Numbered from the stretch's first letter, positions 8,708 to 18,191 are shown. The stretch is DNA of 64,000 nucleotides from Polynucleobacter sp. MWH-UH25E (GCF_018687095.1 NZ_CP061286.1:1116001-1180000); one strand, 5' to 3'. Program-made: numbers and translations. The notes: generated by a model from the letters alone, not told the origin.

Positions 8708-10984
8708 TTAGTGATGCATAGGGTGCCAACGTTTTAGTAAAAGCGCATTACTAAGTACGCAAAAACTAGAGAGCGCCATTGCACTACCCGCAAGCATTGG
8801 CGATAAGAATCCAAGTGCCGCCAGAGGAATGCCTGTGGCGTTAAATGCAAAAGCCCAAAAGAGATTTTGTTGAATCTTCTTCCAAGTTCTTTTAGAGATA
8901 TCAATCGCATCCGCTACCAAGCTGGGGTCTCCGTGCATAAGGGTGATGCCCGCCGCCTGCATTGCTACATCTGTGCCTGTGGACATGGCCATACCAACGT
9001 CCGCAGTTGCTAATGCTGGCGCATCGTTAACGCCATCACCCACCATGGCAACATATTGTCTAGATTGGTCTTTTCCCGAGGATTGCAATTGACGAATAAT
9101 TTCCGCCTTATTGCTTGGTAGTACTTGTCCAAAGACTTCATCAATACCAATTGAGTCGCCAACTCGTTTTACGGCCGCTGAATTATCACCAGATAGCATC
9201 ACAGTGCGAATGTGTAACTGATGCAATGCAGATATTGCATTTTTTGCTGAGCTCTTGAGTTCATCGCCAAAACCGATGATGGCAAGAGGTAATGATGGAG
9301 ATTCTGTATTCATTAATACAGATACGGTTTGCCCCTGCTTGAGGCAGTGCTGTGCCTTAGACAAAATTTCTGAATAGAGAGGATTCAGTTCAAGTGAGGC
9401 AATGCTTTGAAGCGATAGCTTTTGATTTGCCCACGGCCCTGTGCTTGGTACTCCACTGATACCAACTCCAGGCAAAGCCTTGCTTTGAGATGGGGGGGAG
9501 GGATTAGTGCCTGCGAGTTTGGCGGCAGCTATTAGTGCTTTTGCTAACGGGTGCTCACTACCCATTTGCAAACCTGCGGCAGTTGCTAGAAGGGAATTCT
9601 TGTCCTTGGCGCTGGTCAGATCAATGAACTCCAGTACTTGTGGTTTACCAATAGTGAGAGTACCCGTCTTATCAAAGGCGACAATATTTAAGCGATGCGC
9701 TAACTCAAGAACCTGAGGGTCTTTGATGAGGATACCAAAGCGTGCAGCAACCCCCGTTCCCGCCATGATGGCCGCTGGTGTGGCTAGACCAAGTGCGCAA
9801 GGACAGGCAATCACGAGGACAGATACAGAGCGCAAGATGGCAATAGAAATTGAATCTAGATAAATCCAGTTCATTAAACCGGTTAGTAATGCAATGATGA
9901 CAACGCTTGGAACAAAAATAGCGCTAACTCGGTCAACCAATTTCTGAATAGGCGCTTTTTGTGTTTGCGCATCTTCTACTAAGGTGATGATTTTTGACAA
10001 GATGCTTTCAATACCAACTGCTTTGGCGTCAATGATGAGGACGCCTTCACCATTCAGCGACCCACCAATTACTTTTGCACCAAGTGATTTTTTAACAGGG
10101 TCGCTTTCACCGGTTAAAAGAGATTCATCGATATGACTATTGCCCAATAGAATCAAGCCATCCACCGGAATACGCTCACCTGGCAATACAAGGATGTGAT
10201 CGCCTGGAAAAACTTGGTCTAGAGGTAGTTCGCGATATTGATCAAAGGCAATTCCTTCTTCGATTTCAATATTTGGGTTGAGAACTTTTGCATTCTCAGG
10301 CCATAGTTTTTGAAGGGCGCGAATCGCTTCACTAGTTTGTCGCTTTGCTCTCGCCTCCAACCATTTACCAAGCAGGACCATGCAAATAATGACTGTGGAA
10401 CCCTCAAAGTAGAGCTCATGGTTGGCATGTGGTGATGCAAGCATTTGATAAACACTCAAACCATATGCGGCACTGGTTCCAAGCGCAACTAATAAATCCA
10501 TATTTCCAGCGCCAGCTAAAACAGATTTAAAGCCGGCTTTATAGAAGCGCCAACCTAAAATAAATTGCACGGGAGTTGCCAACAAAATTTGCCATTTCGC
10601 AGTAAGCGCCCAGTGGATACCAAATGGCATGAAAAACATAGGCAAGAAGAGGGGGGCAGACAAGGCAAAGCTCAACAGCACTCGACCCAAGCCATCCGAG
10701 CCCCAAAATGCATGGGTGGGGTTAGGATCAAGATTGCCATATGGCGAACTGATCTTTGCCCCATAGCCTGTTTTTTGCACCAAATTGATGATTTCCTCGG
10801 CTGAGGTGGTAGAGCCGGGCTCAAGACGGATTTTTGCTTGTTCTGTGGCGAGATTGACGCTGGCAGCCTCTACCCCAGGGATTCGATCTAGCACCTTCTC
10901 AACCCTTGCCACGCATGAGGCACAGGTCATTCCATCAATATCTAGGGTAAAAATCGAGGAATTTGTGTCTTTTTGCGGGCTCAT
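8708..10984 (-). CDS. copA: copper-translocating P1B-type ATPase
   Basis: Exports Cu(I) from the cytoplasm using ATP. One N-terminal heavy-metal domain (GMTCASC, Cys21/Cys24) is followed by eight expected membrane helices. The actuator motif TGES is at 291-294, the metal-binding CPC at 394-396 and the phosphorylated DKTGT at 438-442. SEHPLA and GDGVNDAPAL lie in the nucleotide and hinge regions. Length of 758 residues is typical of a one-HMA CopA. A separate HMA chaperone gene is divergent across 50 bases. No MerR/CueR-type regulator is adjacent, so regulation must come from elsewhere. Confidence 0.94.
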   Translation of the reverse strand: MSPQKDTNSSIFTLDIDGMTCASCVARVEKVLDRIPGVEAASVNLATEQAKIRLEPGSTTSAEEIINLVQKTGYGAKISSPYGNLDPNPTHAFWGSDGLGRVLLSFALSAPLFLPMFFMPFGIHWALTAKWQILLATPVQFILGWRFYKAGFKSVLAGAGNMDLLVALGTSAAYGLSVYQMLASPHANHELYFEGSTVIICMVLLGKWLEARAKRQTSEAIRALQKLWPENAKVLNPNIEIEEGIAFDQYRELPLDQVFPGDHILVLPGERIPVDGLILLGNSHIDESLLTGESDPVKKSLGAKVIGGSLNGEGVLIIDAKAVGIESILSKIITLVEDAQTQKAPIQKLVDRVSAIFVPSVVIIALLTGLMNWIYLDSISIAILRSVSVLVIACPCALGLATPAAIMAGTGVAARFGILIKDPQVLELAHRLNIVAFDKTGTLTIGKPQVLEFIDLTSAKDKNSLLATAAGLQMGSEHPLAKALIAAAKLAGTNPSPPSQSKALPGVGISGVPSTGPWANQKLSLQSIASLELNPLYSEILSKAQHCLKQGQTVSVLMNTESPSLPLAIIGFGDELKSSAKNAISALHQLHIRTVMLSGDNSAAVKRVGDSIGIDEVFGQVLPSNKAEIIRQLQSSGKDQSRQYVAMVGDGVNDAPALATADVGMAMSTGTDVAMQAAGITLMHGDPSLVADAIDISKRTWKKIQQNLFWAFAFNATGIPLAALGFLSPMLAGSAMALSSFCVLSNALLLKRWHPMHH

Positions 10985-11034
10985 ATGGAAGATAATCTAC
11001 CCCATAGCAAGCGAATTTACTTAAAAAGGTCGAT

Positions 11035-11229
11035 ATGTTGAGTCTAAAAGTGTCCGGAATGACTTGTGGTGGCTGTATTAATGCCGTGACTCGAGCTGTG
11101 CAGGCTGAAGATTCTGGGGCTAAAGTGCAAGTCGATTTAGCAGCCCAGACCGTGACTCTCGAAACTACCCTTTCTCCCGAAAAAGCCGCTCAGCTTATAA
11201 CAGATGCTGGCTTTCCGGTTGTTCAATAA
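11035..11229 (+). CDS. CopZ-like copper chaperone (HMA domain)
   Basis: Small 64-residue heavy-metal-associated domain protein with the metal-binding motif GMTCGGC near residues 8-13. It is expected to carry Cu(I) in the cytoplasm and hand it to the CopA N-terminal domain. It is divergent from copA with only 50 bases between the two starts, which suggests a shared promoter region. The protein is a complete ferredoxin-like HMA fold with no other domain. Confidence in metal binding is high; the partner is inferred from position. Confidence 0.9.
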   Translation: MLSLKVSGMTCGGCINAVTRAVQAEDSGAKVQVDLAAQTVTLETTLSPEKAAQLITDAGFPVVQ

Positions 11230-11296
11230 GCTTTTGTTTAGAATGACGCCAAACCTAACAAAACCCGTAGTTTTTGTTCCCAAAGGATCGTGATTT

Positions 11297-11944
11297 ATGT
11301 TCTTCAGTAAGTTAATGCCTCACGATGGTAATTTCTTCGAATTGTTTAATGAGCACGCTGGAAACATCGTTGCCGCATCCGAATCTTTCTTGAAGTTTGT
11401 TGAGCATTACAACGACGAAGCTTTGCGCGCAAAGTACACGCAAGAAGTTGATAAGGCGGAACATGCCTGCGATGATGTTGTTAAAGAAGTGCATCGCCGC
11501 TTGCACAAAACATTTATTACTCCAATCGATCGCGATCAAATTTTTTCGCTCATCAACACGATGGATGATGTGGCGGACTTATTACAAAACGGCACAGAAG
11601 CGATGCATCTTTACGATGTGAAGCAAATGACGCCAGAGATGTTGCAGATGGCTGAGTTATGCAATCAGTGCTGCATCAGCATGAAGAACGCTGTGGGTAC
11701 CTTAAAAGATATTTCTGATCCCGAGGTTGCCAAGGCAGCCTTGAAGACTTGCGATGAGATTGATCACCTTGAGTCTGGCGCCGATCGCCTTCTATCTACT
11801 GCTATTACAAGGTTATTCCGTGAGGATATCGAGGTGCGTGAGCTTATTAAATGCCAACGTATTTATGAATTGCTCGAGGAAGTAACCGATAAATGTGAAG
11901 ACGTTGCCAACTTGGTTGAAGGCATTGTTCTTGAAAACTCTTAA
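11297..11944 (+). CDS. DUF47 family PhoU-like protein (phosphate transport accessory)
   Basis: All-helical 215-residue cytoplasmic protein of the DUF47/PhoU-like family, with family stretches EKLxxHxGNFFELFNEHA-like at the N-terminus, FITPIDRDQIFSLINTMDDVAD in the middle and LLEEVTDKCEDVANLVEGI at the end. These proteins are usually encoded directly before a Pit phosphate permease and are thought to modulate it. Here pit begins 11 bases downstream on the same strand, the standard arrangement. Several glutamate/aspartate-rich helices could bind metal as in PhoU. Confidence 0.9.
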   Translation: MFFSKLMPHDGNFFELFNEHAGNIVAASESFLKFVEHYNDEALRAKYTQEVDKAEHACDDVVKEVHRRLHKTFITPIDRDQIFSLINTMDDVADLLQNGTEAMHLYDVKQMTPEMLQMAELCNQCCISMKNAVGTLKDISDPEVAKAALKTCDEIDHLESGADRLLSTAITRLFREDIEVRELIKCQRIYELLEEVTDKCEDVANLVEGIVLENS

Positions 11945-11955
11945 GGCGTATTAAG

Positions 11956-12966
11956 TTGCCAGCGACAGAAGTAGCTTTTTGGGTTGTAGCGCTTTTAGTG
12001 ATACTTGCGCTTGGTTTCGACTTCATGAATGGGTTTCATGATGCAGCGAACTCTATTGCAACTGTTGTGTCTACTGGCGTTCTAAAGCCGCAGCAAGCCG
12101 TGGTCTTTGCGGCTTTCTTTAATTTCTTAGCAATCTTTATTTTTCATCTCAGCGTTGCAGCAACTGTTGGTAAGGGTATTGTTCATCCCTCAGGAATTGA
12201 TTTGCATGTGATCTTTGGTGCATTAGTGGGTGCTATTGTTTGGAATGTGGTGACTTGGTTTTACGGAATTCCATCTAGCTCTTCCCATGCCTTAATTGGT
12301 GGTTTGGTTGGAGCCGCACTCCCGAAGGTCGGTCTTGCTGGCTTGGTATGGGGCGGCATCTTTAAAACGGTCGCCTTTATTTTTATATCCCCACTAGTCG
12401 GTTTTTTGCTGGGCTCATTGATGATGCTACTGGTGTCTTGGGTTTGTCGACACGTCACATTATCGAAAACTGATCGTTGGTTTAGACGATTGCAGTTACT
12501 ATCTGCTGGCGCCTACAGTCTTGGGCATGGTGGAAACGATTCACAAAAAACCATCGGCATCATTTGGTTGTTATTAATCATTACCGGCTATACCGATGCC
12601 TCTGCCAGCATGCCCCCAACTTGGACCATTATTGCTTGCTACATTGCCATCGCTATGGGCACGATGTTCGGTGGTTGGCGCATTGTTAAAACCATGGGGC
12701 AAAAACTCACAAAACTCAAACCGGTCGGTGGCTTTTGTGCTGAAACAGGCGGTGCAATTACGCTTTTTGCCGCTACCGCTTTGGGCGTTCCTGTTTCAAC
12801 TACCCACACAATCACTGGGGCTATTGTGGGCGTGGGGTCTACGCAAAGAGCTAGCGCAGTACGTTGGGGTGTTGCCGGAAACATTGTATGGGCATGGATT
12901 TTCACGATTCCAGCGACTGCCTTGATGTCTATGGTTGTGTATTACATCAGCCTAACCATTTTTTAA
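11956..12966 (+). CDS. pit: PiT family inorganic phosphate transporter
   Basis: Low-affinity proton- or metal-phosphate symporter in the inner membrane. The duplicated PiT signature is visible: GFDFMNGFHDAANSIATVVSTG near the N-terminus and GAYSLGHGGNDSQKTIGII in the second half, each followed by hydrophobic helices. PSSSSHALIGGLVG and VPVSTTHTITGAIVGVG are the other repeated motifs. Length is 336 residues. The start is TTG at 11956, the only codon that fits the family N-terminus. It is paired with the DUF47 gene 11 bases upstream. Confidence 0.92.
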   Translation: MPATEVAFWVVALLVILALGFDFMNGFHDAANSIATVVSTGVLKPQQAVVFAAFFNFLAIFIFHLSVAATVGKGIVHPSGIDLHVIFGALVGAIVWNVVTWFYGIPSSSSHALIGGLVGAALPKVGLAGLVWGGIFKTVAFIFISPLVGFLLGSLMMLLVSWVCRHVTLSKTDRWFRRLQLLSAGAYSLGHGGNDSQKTIGIIWLLLIITGYTDASASMPPTWTIIACYIAIAMGTMFGGWRIVKTMGQKLTKLKPVGGFCAETGGAITLFAATALGVPVSTTHTITGAIVGVGSTQRASAVRWGVAGNIVWAWIFTIPATALMSMVVYYISLTIF

Positions 12967-13098
12967 TTTAGCTTCACCAGATTACACCATCTCATTTCAA
13001 GCAAATTTTTGCTGGTGCGGTTAATCTTCTTCTTATTCATTCAATATTTTTGTAACGTCCTGAGTTATTACGGGGCTTACTCGCGATAGGAGAAAGTA

Positions 13099-14187
13099 GT
13101 GTCAGTTACTGTTGAAGCGGTTCAGAGTACTTTAAAAAGCGTAGTCGATCCCAATACGAATATCGATTTTGTTACCGCTAAAAATATTAAAAATCTCAAA
13201 GTAGAAGATGGCGATATTTCTTTGGATATTGTTTTAGGCTATCCAGCAAAAAGTCAGTTTGATTCAATTAGAAAAGCTGCGATTAATTCTTTACGTAATT
13301 TACCGGGTGTCAAAAACGTTAGCGTGAATGTCACAAGCCAAATCGTTGCGCATGCTGTGCAACGCGGCGTTAAGTTGCTTCCTGGGGTTAAAAATATTAT
13401 TGCCGTTGCAAGTGGTAAAGGTGGTGTTGGTAAGTCAACTACCGCTGTTAATCTGGCGCTAGCTCTAGCGGCCGAGGGGGCTCAGGTCGGAATTTTGGAT
13501 GCTGATATTTATGGACCAAGTCAGCCGATGATGTTGGGCATTACTGGTAGACCGGATTCTCTTGAGGAAAATACGATTGAGCCGATGGAAGGCCATGGTT
13601 TGCAAGCAAGCTCAATTGGTTTTTTGATTGATGATGATGCGCCGATGGTATGGCGTGGACCAATGGTGACCTCAGCATTGGAGCAGTTGTTGCGCCAAAC
13701 GCGTTGGCGTGACTTAGACTACTTAGTAGTGGACATGCCACCAGGCACTGGCGATATTCAATTAACTCTTTCTCAAAAAGTACCTGTAACAGGTTCAGTG
13801 ATTGTGACTACACCTCAAGATATTGCCTTGCTTGATGCACGTAAAGGCCTCAAGATGTTTGAAAAGGTTGGTGTGCCTATAGTTGGCATTATCGAGAATA
13901 TGAGTACTTATGTTTGTCCTAGTTGCGGTCATGAGGAGCATGTGTTTGGCACTGGTGGCGGCGAAAAAATGTGCAAAGACTACGGTGTTGAGTTCTTGGG
14001 GGCTTTGCCTTTAAATCTATCCATTCGTGAGCAAGCTGATGCGGGTAGACCTACCGTGGTTGCCGATCCTGATGGAGCTATTAGTGCGATATATAAGAAT
14101 ATTGCTAGACGAGTTGCTATAAGAGTCGCTGGACTATCAAAGGATATGAGCAGTAAGTTCCCTAACATAGTGGTTCAAAATACTTAA
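13099..14187 (+). CDS. apbC: iron-sulfur cluster carrier protein ApbC/Mrp
   Basis: ATPase that holds and transfers [4Fe-4S] clusters to target enzymes. Residues 1-95 are an MIP18/DUF59-type domain, followed by the deviant Walker A motif GKGGVGKST (106-114), VVDMPPGTGD in the middle, and the cluster-binding CPSC pair Cys273/Cys276. The 362-residue length fits. GTG at 13099 is chosen because AGGAGA lies at the correct distance. It stands just before the iron-sulfur-rich formate dehydrogenase operon, 13 bases from its first gene, so it may assist that complex. Confidence 0.94.
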   Translation: MSVTVEAVQSTLKSVVDPNTNIDFVTAKNIKNLKVEDGDISLDIVLGYPAKSQFDSIRKAAINSLRNLPGVKNVSVNVTSQIVAHAVQRGVKLLPGVKNIIAVASGKGGVGKSTTAVNLALALAAEGAQVGILDADIYGPSQPMMLGITGRPDSLEENTIEPMEGHGLQASSIGFLIDDDAPMVWRGPMVTSALEQLLRQTRWRDLDYLVVDMPPGTGDIQLTLSQKVPVTGSVIVTTPQDIALLDARKGLKMFEKVGVPIVGIIENMSTYVCPSCGHEEHVFGTGGGEKMCKDYGVEFLGALPLNLSIREQADAGRPTVVADPDGAISAIYKNIARRVAIRVAGLSKDMSSKFPNIVVQNT

Positions 14188-14200
14188 GAGCTAAATTTTT

Positions 14201-14737
14201 ATGCGCTTCGCGGTACTCATGCGTAAACAAAAAATAGATAACCCATGGGTTTCGCATCGATGGGTTCCTCAAGAGGTTTTCCCTGATTTTGGTCAGTTCG
14301 AAAGTAAATCACCCAATTCAATCACGGGAAAATTTCATGAGCGTGATGCGGATGGTGAAACTTGGTTGTTTACCGGCTTTGAATTAGACCTTTTTCAGGA
14401 TGAGTCAGAAGGTTACTACCTCAATACTTCAGCTACTACGCCATGTTGGTTTGTGATGTGGCGTCTAGAGGAAGACATTGATCGTTATATTGATGTGCAG
14501 TCTCTTCCATTGGCTAGGGCTGACGTATCAATTGCTGTACCCCACCGTATTTGCGTCAGTTATAACGAAGCGGCTCGCCTACTAGATGGCGGGGAGTCCG
14601 TTGATACAGTGCCGATGAGTCAAGAACATGCTGCATGGTTACAAGAGTATGTCGATGAGCATTACCGACCAGAGCCCAAAAAACGTCACAAGCCCGCTTC
14701 ATTCAAAGGTGCTGAGCGTCCTGCGGAGGAGAGATGA
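14201..14737 (+). CDS. DUF3305 protein of the formate dehydrogenase cluster
   Basis: Unknown-function protein of 178 residues matching DUF3305, seen almost only in betaproteobacterial and alphaproteobacterial formate dehydrogenase loci. Recognisable parts are NPWVSHRWVPQEVFPDFG, TGFELDLFQDESEGYYLN and the proline/lysine-rich C-terminus. No signal peptide, cysteine cluster or membrane helix is seen, so it is probably cytoplasmic. The stop overlaps the next start (ATGA). A second in-frame ATG at 14219 is a possible alternative start. A role in enzyme assembly is inference from location only. Confidence 0.82.
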   Translation: MRFAVLMRKQKIDNPWVSHRWVPQEVFPDFGQFESKSPNSITGKFHERDADGETWLFTGFELDLFQDESEGYYLNTSATTPCWFVMWRLEEDIDRYIDVQSLPLARADVSIAVPHRICVSYNEAARLLDGGESVDTVPMSQEHAAWLQEYVDEHYRPEPKKRHKPASFKGAERPAEER

Positions 14738-15351
14738 CCGAAGGCTTCTTTAGTCGCTGGTCGCGTCGCAAGTCTGGCAAAGAAAAAGAGGTCGATTCGC
14801 CTGAAGAGCTGGTTGAGCCGGCTTCCGCAAAACCAGTCTCTGATGGCGGCGCATTAGACAAGACAAGAGAAGAAATTCAAACACCGCCTCCGGTAACACT
14901 TGAGGATGTCGAAAAAATCGATCGATTTGCACCAGATTTTTCTGCCTTTATGAAACCAGGTGTTGATCCTGCTGTACAACAAGCAGCTTTAAAGAAAATG
15001 TTTACAGACCCGCACTTCAATGCGATGGATGGTTTGGATATTTATATCGATGACTATTCCAAACCTGATCCACTGCCGCAGGGTATGTTAGAGCGTATGG
15101 TTCAAAGCGATATGTTGAATCTATTCCGCAAGAAGTCAGAGGTGGCATCAGAGGCGATTGCTGAAAAGGAGGTCGGCTCTAAGTCGGCCGAATCTTTACC
15201 TAACCCTGACAATCATGCTTTAGCGGCAGAAACTCAAACTGATTTAACATCCTCACATATCCGGGGTTCTGATGAGTCGATAAATGAGTCTATCAACGAG
15301 GCGACAAATTTAAGTAAGCTCTCATCAGAGTTAGAGCAGAAAAAAACCTAG
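14734..15351 (+). CDS. DUF3306 protein of the formate dehydrogenase cluster
   Basis: Protein of 205 residues matching DUF3306. The N-terminus FFSRWSRRKSG is typical, the middle (FMKPGVDPAVQQAALKKMF, then DPHFNAMDGLDIYIDDYS) is conserved, and the ends are acidic, serine-rich and probably disordered. No cofactor motif is visible. It overlaps the DUF3305 gene by four bases and the polyferredoxin starts 10 bases downstream. The pair DUF3305/DUF3306 travels with formate dehydrogenase operons, but its job is not established. Confidence 0.82.
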   Translation: MTEGFFSRWSRRKSGKEKEVDSPEELVEPASAKPVSDGGALDKTREEIQTPPPVTLEDVEKIDRFAPDFSAFMKPGVDPAVQQAALKKMFTDPHFNAMDGLDIYIDDYSKPDPLPQGMLERMVQSDMLNLFRKKSEVASEAIAEKEVGSKSAESLPNPDNHALAAETQTDLTSSHIRGSDESINESINEATNLSKLSSELEQKKT

Positions 15352-15361
15352 AAAGTTGTTC

Positions 15362-17452
15362 ATGGGTCAAAAATTCGTATGTAATTGCAATGGCACTATG
15401 CCTTTAGACGCTAAGGCGTTAGGCGTGACCATGCACAACTCTTTATGCAGGCAAGAGGTGGGTTCTTTCTTGAAGGGCTTGGATAACCCTGAATCTATAG
15501 TGGTTGCCTGTACGCAAGAAGCATCTTTATTTAGCGAGCTGGCAAATCAAGCTGAAAAGCCATTAATTGCCCCATTAAAGTTTGTGAATATTCGAGAGGT
15601 CGCTGGTTGGACGCAAGAAGCAAAAACATCAGGGCCAAAGATTGCAGCTCTTCTTGCCTTAAGTGAGATGCCAGAAGCAGAGGCTGTGCCGGTAGTAAAT
15701 TACGAAAGCCAGGGCAGATTATTAATTTTGGGTCCTGGCGCCCAAGCGATACCTTGGGCACAAAAGCTTCAAACCTCTTTAGATGTTTCTGTTCTCTGCA
15801 CTGAGCCAGGTGAATTGCCACTTGCGCGTGATTACCCTATATACAGCGGTGTAGTTAGCAAGCTAGATGGCTATCTTGGTAAATTTACTGTGACTTGGGA
15901 GGCGAAAAATCCCATTGATTTAGAGATGTGTACTCGCTGCGGGGCATGTCTTGAAGCCTGTCCAGAAAATGCAATTGATCTTTCATTTCAAATTGATTTA
16001 AACAAATGTAAAACGCACCGCTCATGTGTAACTGCTTGCGCAAGTATTGGGGCAATTTCGTTTGATCGAGAGGAGCGTGAACGTACTTCTGAATTCGATC
16101 TAGTTCTAGATTTGCGCCAAAATCCTGCAATGCGCATGAGTCAAACACCTCAAGGCTATTTTGCGCCTGGTAGCGACCCCTTAGAGCAGGCATTGATCAT
16201 GTATCAATTGCTTGAGATGGTGGGTGAGTTTGAAAAGCCTAAATATTTTGCATACAACGATAAGCTTTGTGCGCACGGCCGAAATGGTAAGGTTGGTTGT
16301 AGTGCCTGTATCGATGTTTGTTCTACGGGGGCAATCGGCTCTCTATTTAAGAATGGTCAAGGAACCGTCGAAGTCAATCCCAATCTTTGTATGGGTTGTG
16401 GTGCTTGCTCCGCAGTTTGCCCGTCTGGGGCTATGCGCTACAACTATCCAAGTGTGTCGCATCAAGGAAAAGAATTAAAAACTATCGCTAGCGTATTTAA
16501 TGCAGAGGCTGCAAAACATAATTTGGATCTCGCTCCAAGTTTATTGCTGCATAACTTCAAGGCGGGCACCCAAATGATTGATGGTCTTGGCCGATCAGCT
16601 CATATTTTGCCAAAACAGTTTGAGGGTCTCCCTGCTTTTCTAGTTCCATATGGGATTGAGCATATTGCATCGACCGGTCTGGAGTTATGGCTTGGGACCT
16701 TGTCATATGGTTTCGCCGAAGTAATCCTATTGTTAAGTGGAGATGAAGATCCCGCTTATCGGGATGCGCTAATCAATCAAGTGAAGTTGGCTAATTCCAT
16801 CCTGAATGCTTATGGATTTGAGGATCGTATTCAATTGTTAATGGCTGAATCGCAAGCAGACTTGAGTTCACTTTCTAAGTCAATGGGTAATCTGCGCCAA
16901 CGCGGTAGCTTAAAGCCCATTTGTACGCCAGCGAGCTTTGGTTTATCAAATCAAAAGCGGGAAACTTTAGAGGCGGTTTTAGAGCATTTGCAAAAGCAAG
17001 CAAAGACTCGATTGCCTGAAGCGGGTGCACCTCTTCCTAAAAATTCTTTATTGGGTGGATTAAAGATTAATCGTGATGCATGTACCTTGTGCATGTCATG
17101 TGTTGGTAGCTGTCCAGAGGGCGCGCTTCTCGACAATGTCGATGAGCCCATTCTGTCCTTTATTGAAAAGCAATGCGTCCAATGTGGCATCTGTGTGCAA
17201 ACATGCCCTGAAAATGCATTAGGCTTGGATCCGCGTTTGCAAAGTGTTGAACAACGAAAGCAGAAACAAACGCTAAATGAGACCCAGGCTTTCCATTGCA
17301 TCAGCTGTGGGAAGCCGTTTGGAACTGCAAAAATGGTGGATCTCATGTTGGCCAAATTAGGTGCGCATAGCGCCTTCAGTGGCGCGGCTATGGATCGTTT
17401 AAAAATGTGCGGCGATTGCCGGGTAGTAGATATGGTGAAGAAAGAGTTATGA
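15362..17452 (+). CDS. polyferredoxin-like 4Fe-4S protein of the formate dehydrogenase cluster
   Basis: Large cytoplasmic iron-sulfur protein of about 696 residues. The sequence holds paired ferredoxin motifs: CTRCGACLEACP (about 190) with CKTHRSCVTAC; CSACIDVC (about 315) with CMGCGACSAVCP; CTLCMSCVGSCP (about 575) with CVQCGICVQTCP. A C-terminal CISCGKPF and CGDC pair may bind another metal. ATG 15362 is preferred over TTG 15356 because GAAAG lies at good distance. Homologues occur in the same position in related clusters, but the electron partner is not known. It could feed electrons between the dehydrogenase and a soluble acceptor, or serve in assembly. Confidence 0.85.
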   Translation: MGQKFVCNCNGTMPLDAKALGVTMHNSLCRQEVGSFLKGLDNPESIVVACTQEASLFSELANQAEKPLIAPLKFVNIREVAGWTQEAKTSGPKIAALLALSEMPEAEAVPVVNYESQGRLLILGPGAQAIPWAQKLQTSLDVSVLCTEPGELPLARDYPIYSGVVSKLDGYLGKFTVTWEAKNPIDLEMCTRCGACLEACPENAIDLSFQIDLNKCKTHRSCVTACASIGAISFDREERERTSEFDLVLDLRQNPAMRMSQTPQGYFAPGSDPLEQALIMYQLLEMVGEFEKPKYFAYNDKLCAHGRNGKVGCSACIDVCSTGAIGSLFKNGQGTVEVNPNLCMGCGACSAVCPSGAMRYNYPSVSHQGKELKTIASVFNAEAAKHNLDLAPSLLLHNFKAGTQMIDGLGRSAHILPKQFEGLPAFLVPYGIEHIASTGLELWLGTLSYGFAEVILLLSGDEDPAYRDALINQVKLANSILNAYGFEDRIQLLMAESQADLSSLSKSMGNLRQRGSLKPICTPASFGLSNQKRETLEAVLEHLQKQAKTRLPEAGAPLPKNSLLGGLKINRDACTLCMSCVGSCPEGALLDNVDEPILSFIEKQCVQCGICVQTCPENALGLDPRLQSVEQRKQKQTLNETQAFHCISCGKPFGTAKMVDLMLAKLGAHSAFSGAAMDRLKMCGDCRVVDMVKKEL

Positions 17453-18099
17453 CAGATCGGGGCGCCCACAAGATAGATAAGCCGTTAACTGCTGAAGTTG
17501 GTGATGTAGGTTTGCCAGAAGACTTGGCGCGTGCCGATCTATATGGATTAATTGCTCGTTTTTTTCATCTTCCACCTGACCAAAATTTTTTAGATCAAAT
17601 TGCTGCAACAGGTGACCAGCAAGATGGCTCCAATGATGCTCCATTGGCTAGAGCATGGTTGGATCTGGTTGAGGTTGCAAAAAATAATCCCGCCAAAGCT
17701 TGGCATGATGAATTTGATTTGAACTTCATTAGCGTTGGCAAGCCAAACATTGTTTTAAATGGGTCGTTTTATATGGCTGGCCACCTCAATGAAAGGCCGC
17801 TGGTTAATATTCGTAAGGCACTTGAAGGGTTTGGGCTTGAGGCTGCCGAAGAGGTTACCGAAACCGAAGATCATATTTCCTCCTTATGCGAGGTGATGCG
17901 CTATCTGATTGCAGGGGATGATGTGGAAATATCAAACCTTACAAATCAAAGGGTTTTTTTCAATGAGCATATTCGCCCTTGGTATGGAGAATTATGCGAT
18001 GCAATCCAAGACCTTCCCGAAATGCATCTTTACCATCCCGTTGCCGTTCTTGCTAGGGAGTTCCTAGATATTGAAGGCCAAAGTTTTGACATGATTTAA
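17449..18099 (+). CDS. TorD/DmsD-family molecular chaperone
   Basis: Cytoplasmic chaperone of 216 residues, all-helical, that binds the Tat signal or apo form of a molybdo/tungsto-enzyme before export. Family marks are LYGLIARFFHLPP near the N-terminus, FNEHIRPWYGELCDAI in the C-terminal half and a final AREFLDIEG. The start is ATG 17449, overlapping the polyferredoxin stop (ATGA); an upstream frame from 17407 is not needed. Its client is presumably the alpha subunit encoded 400 bases downstream. Confidence 0.88.
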   Translation: MTDRGAHKIDKPLTAEVGDVGLPEDLARADLYGLIARFFHLPPDQNFLDQIAATGDQQDGSNDAPLARAWLDLVEVAKNNPAKAWHDEFDLNFISVGKPNIVLNGSFYMAGHLNERPLVNIRKALEGFGLEAAEEVTETEDHISSLCEVMRYLIAGDDVEISNLTNQRVFFNEHIRPWYGELCDAIQDLPEMHLYHPVAVLAREFLDIEGQSFDMI

Positions 18100-18177
18100 T
18101 GTTGCGCCGCAATATAGGGGAATCCATATAGAGGTTTCGTTACATTGATATGTCAAAAGTGCAATAAGTGATTAAAC

Positions 18178-18191
18178 TTGACTCTAGTCAA
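18178..18191. promoter_or_regulatory. possible Crp/Fnr-type box (TTGAC-N4-GTCAA)
   Basis: Perfect inverted repeat TTGACTCTAGTCAA, extended by one further pair to CTTGACT/AGTCAAG (18177-18192). Spacing and half-site resemble the FNR/DNR box TTGAT-N4-ATCAA. It lies about 30 bases before the start of the small Tat gene, so it would act as a downstream operator or as an mRNA hairpin. Binding is not shown. Confidence 0.35.

Noticed and set aside
12969..13030. Short inverted repeat AGCAAA-TT-TTTGCT after pit
   Set aside because: The stem is weak (A/T-rich) and there is no T-run, so I do not call a terminator.
15885..17469. Long minus-strand frames opposite the polyferredoxin gene (102 and 172 residues)
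   Set aside because: They lie entirely against a strong plus-strand gene with clear cysteine motifs and have no ribosome site or homologous look. They reflect codon bias on the opposite strand.
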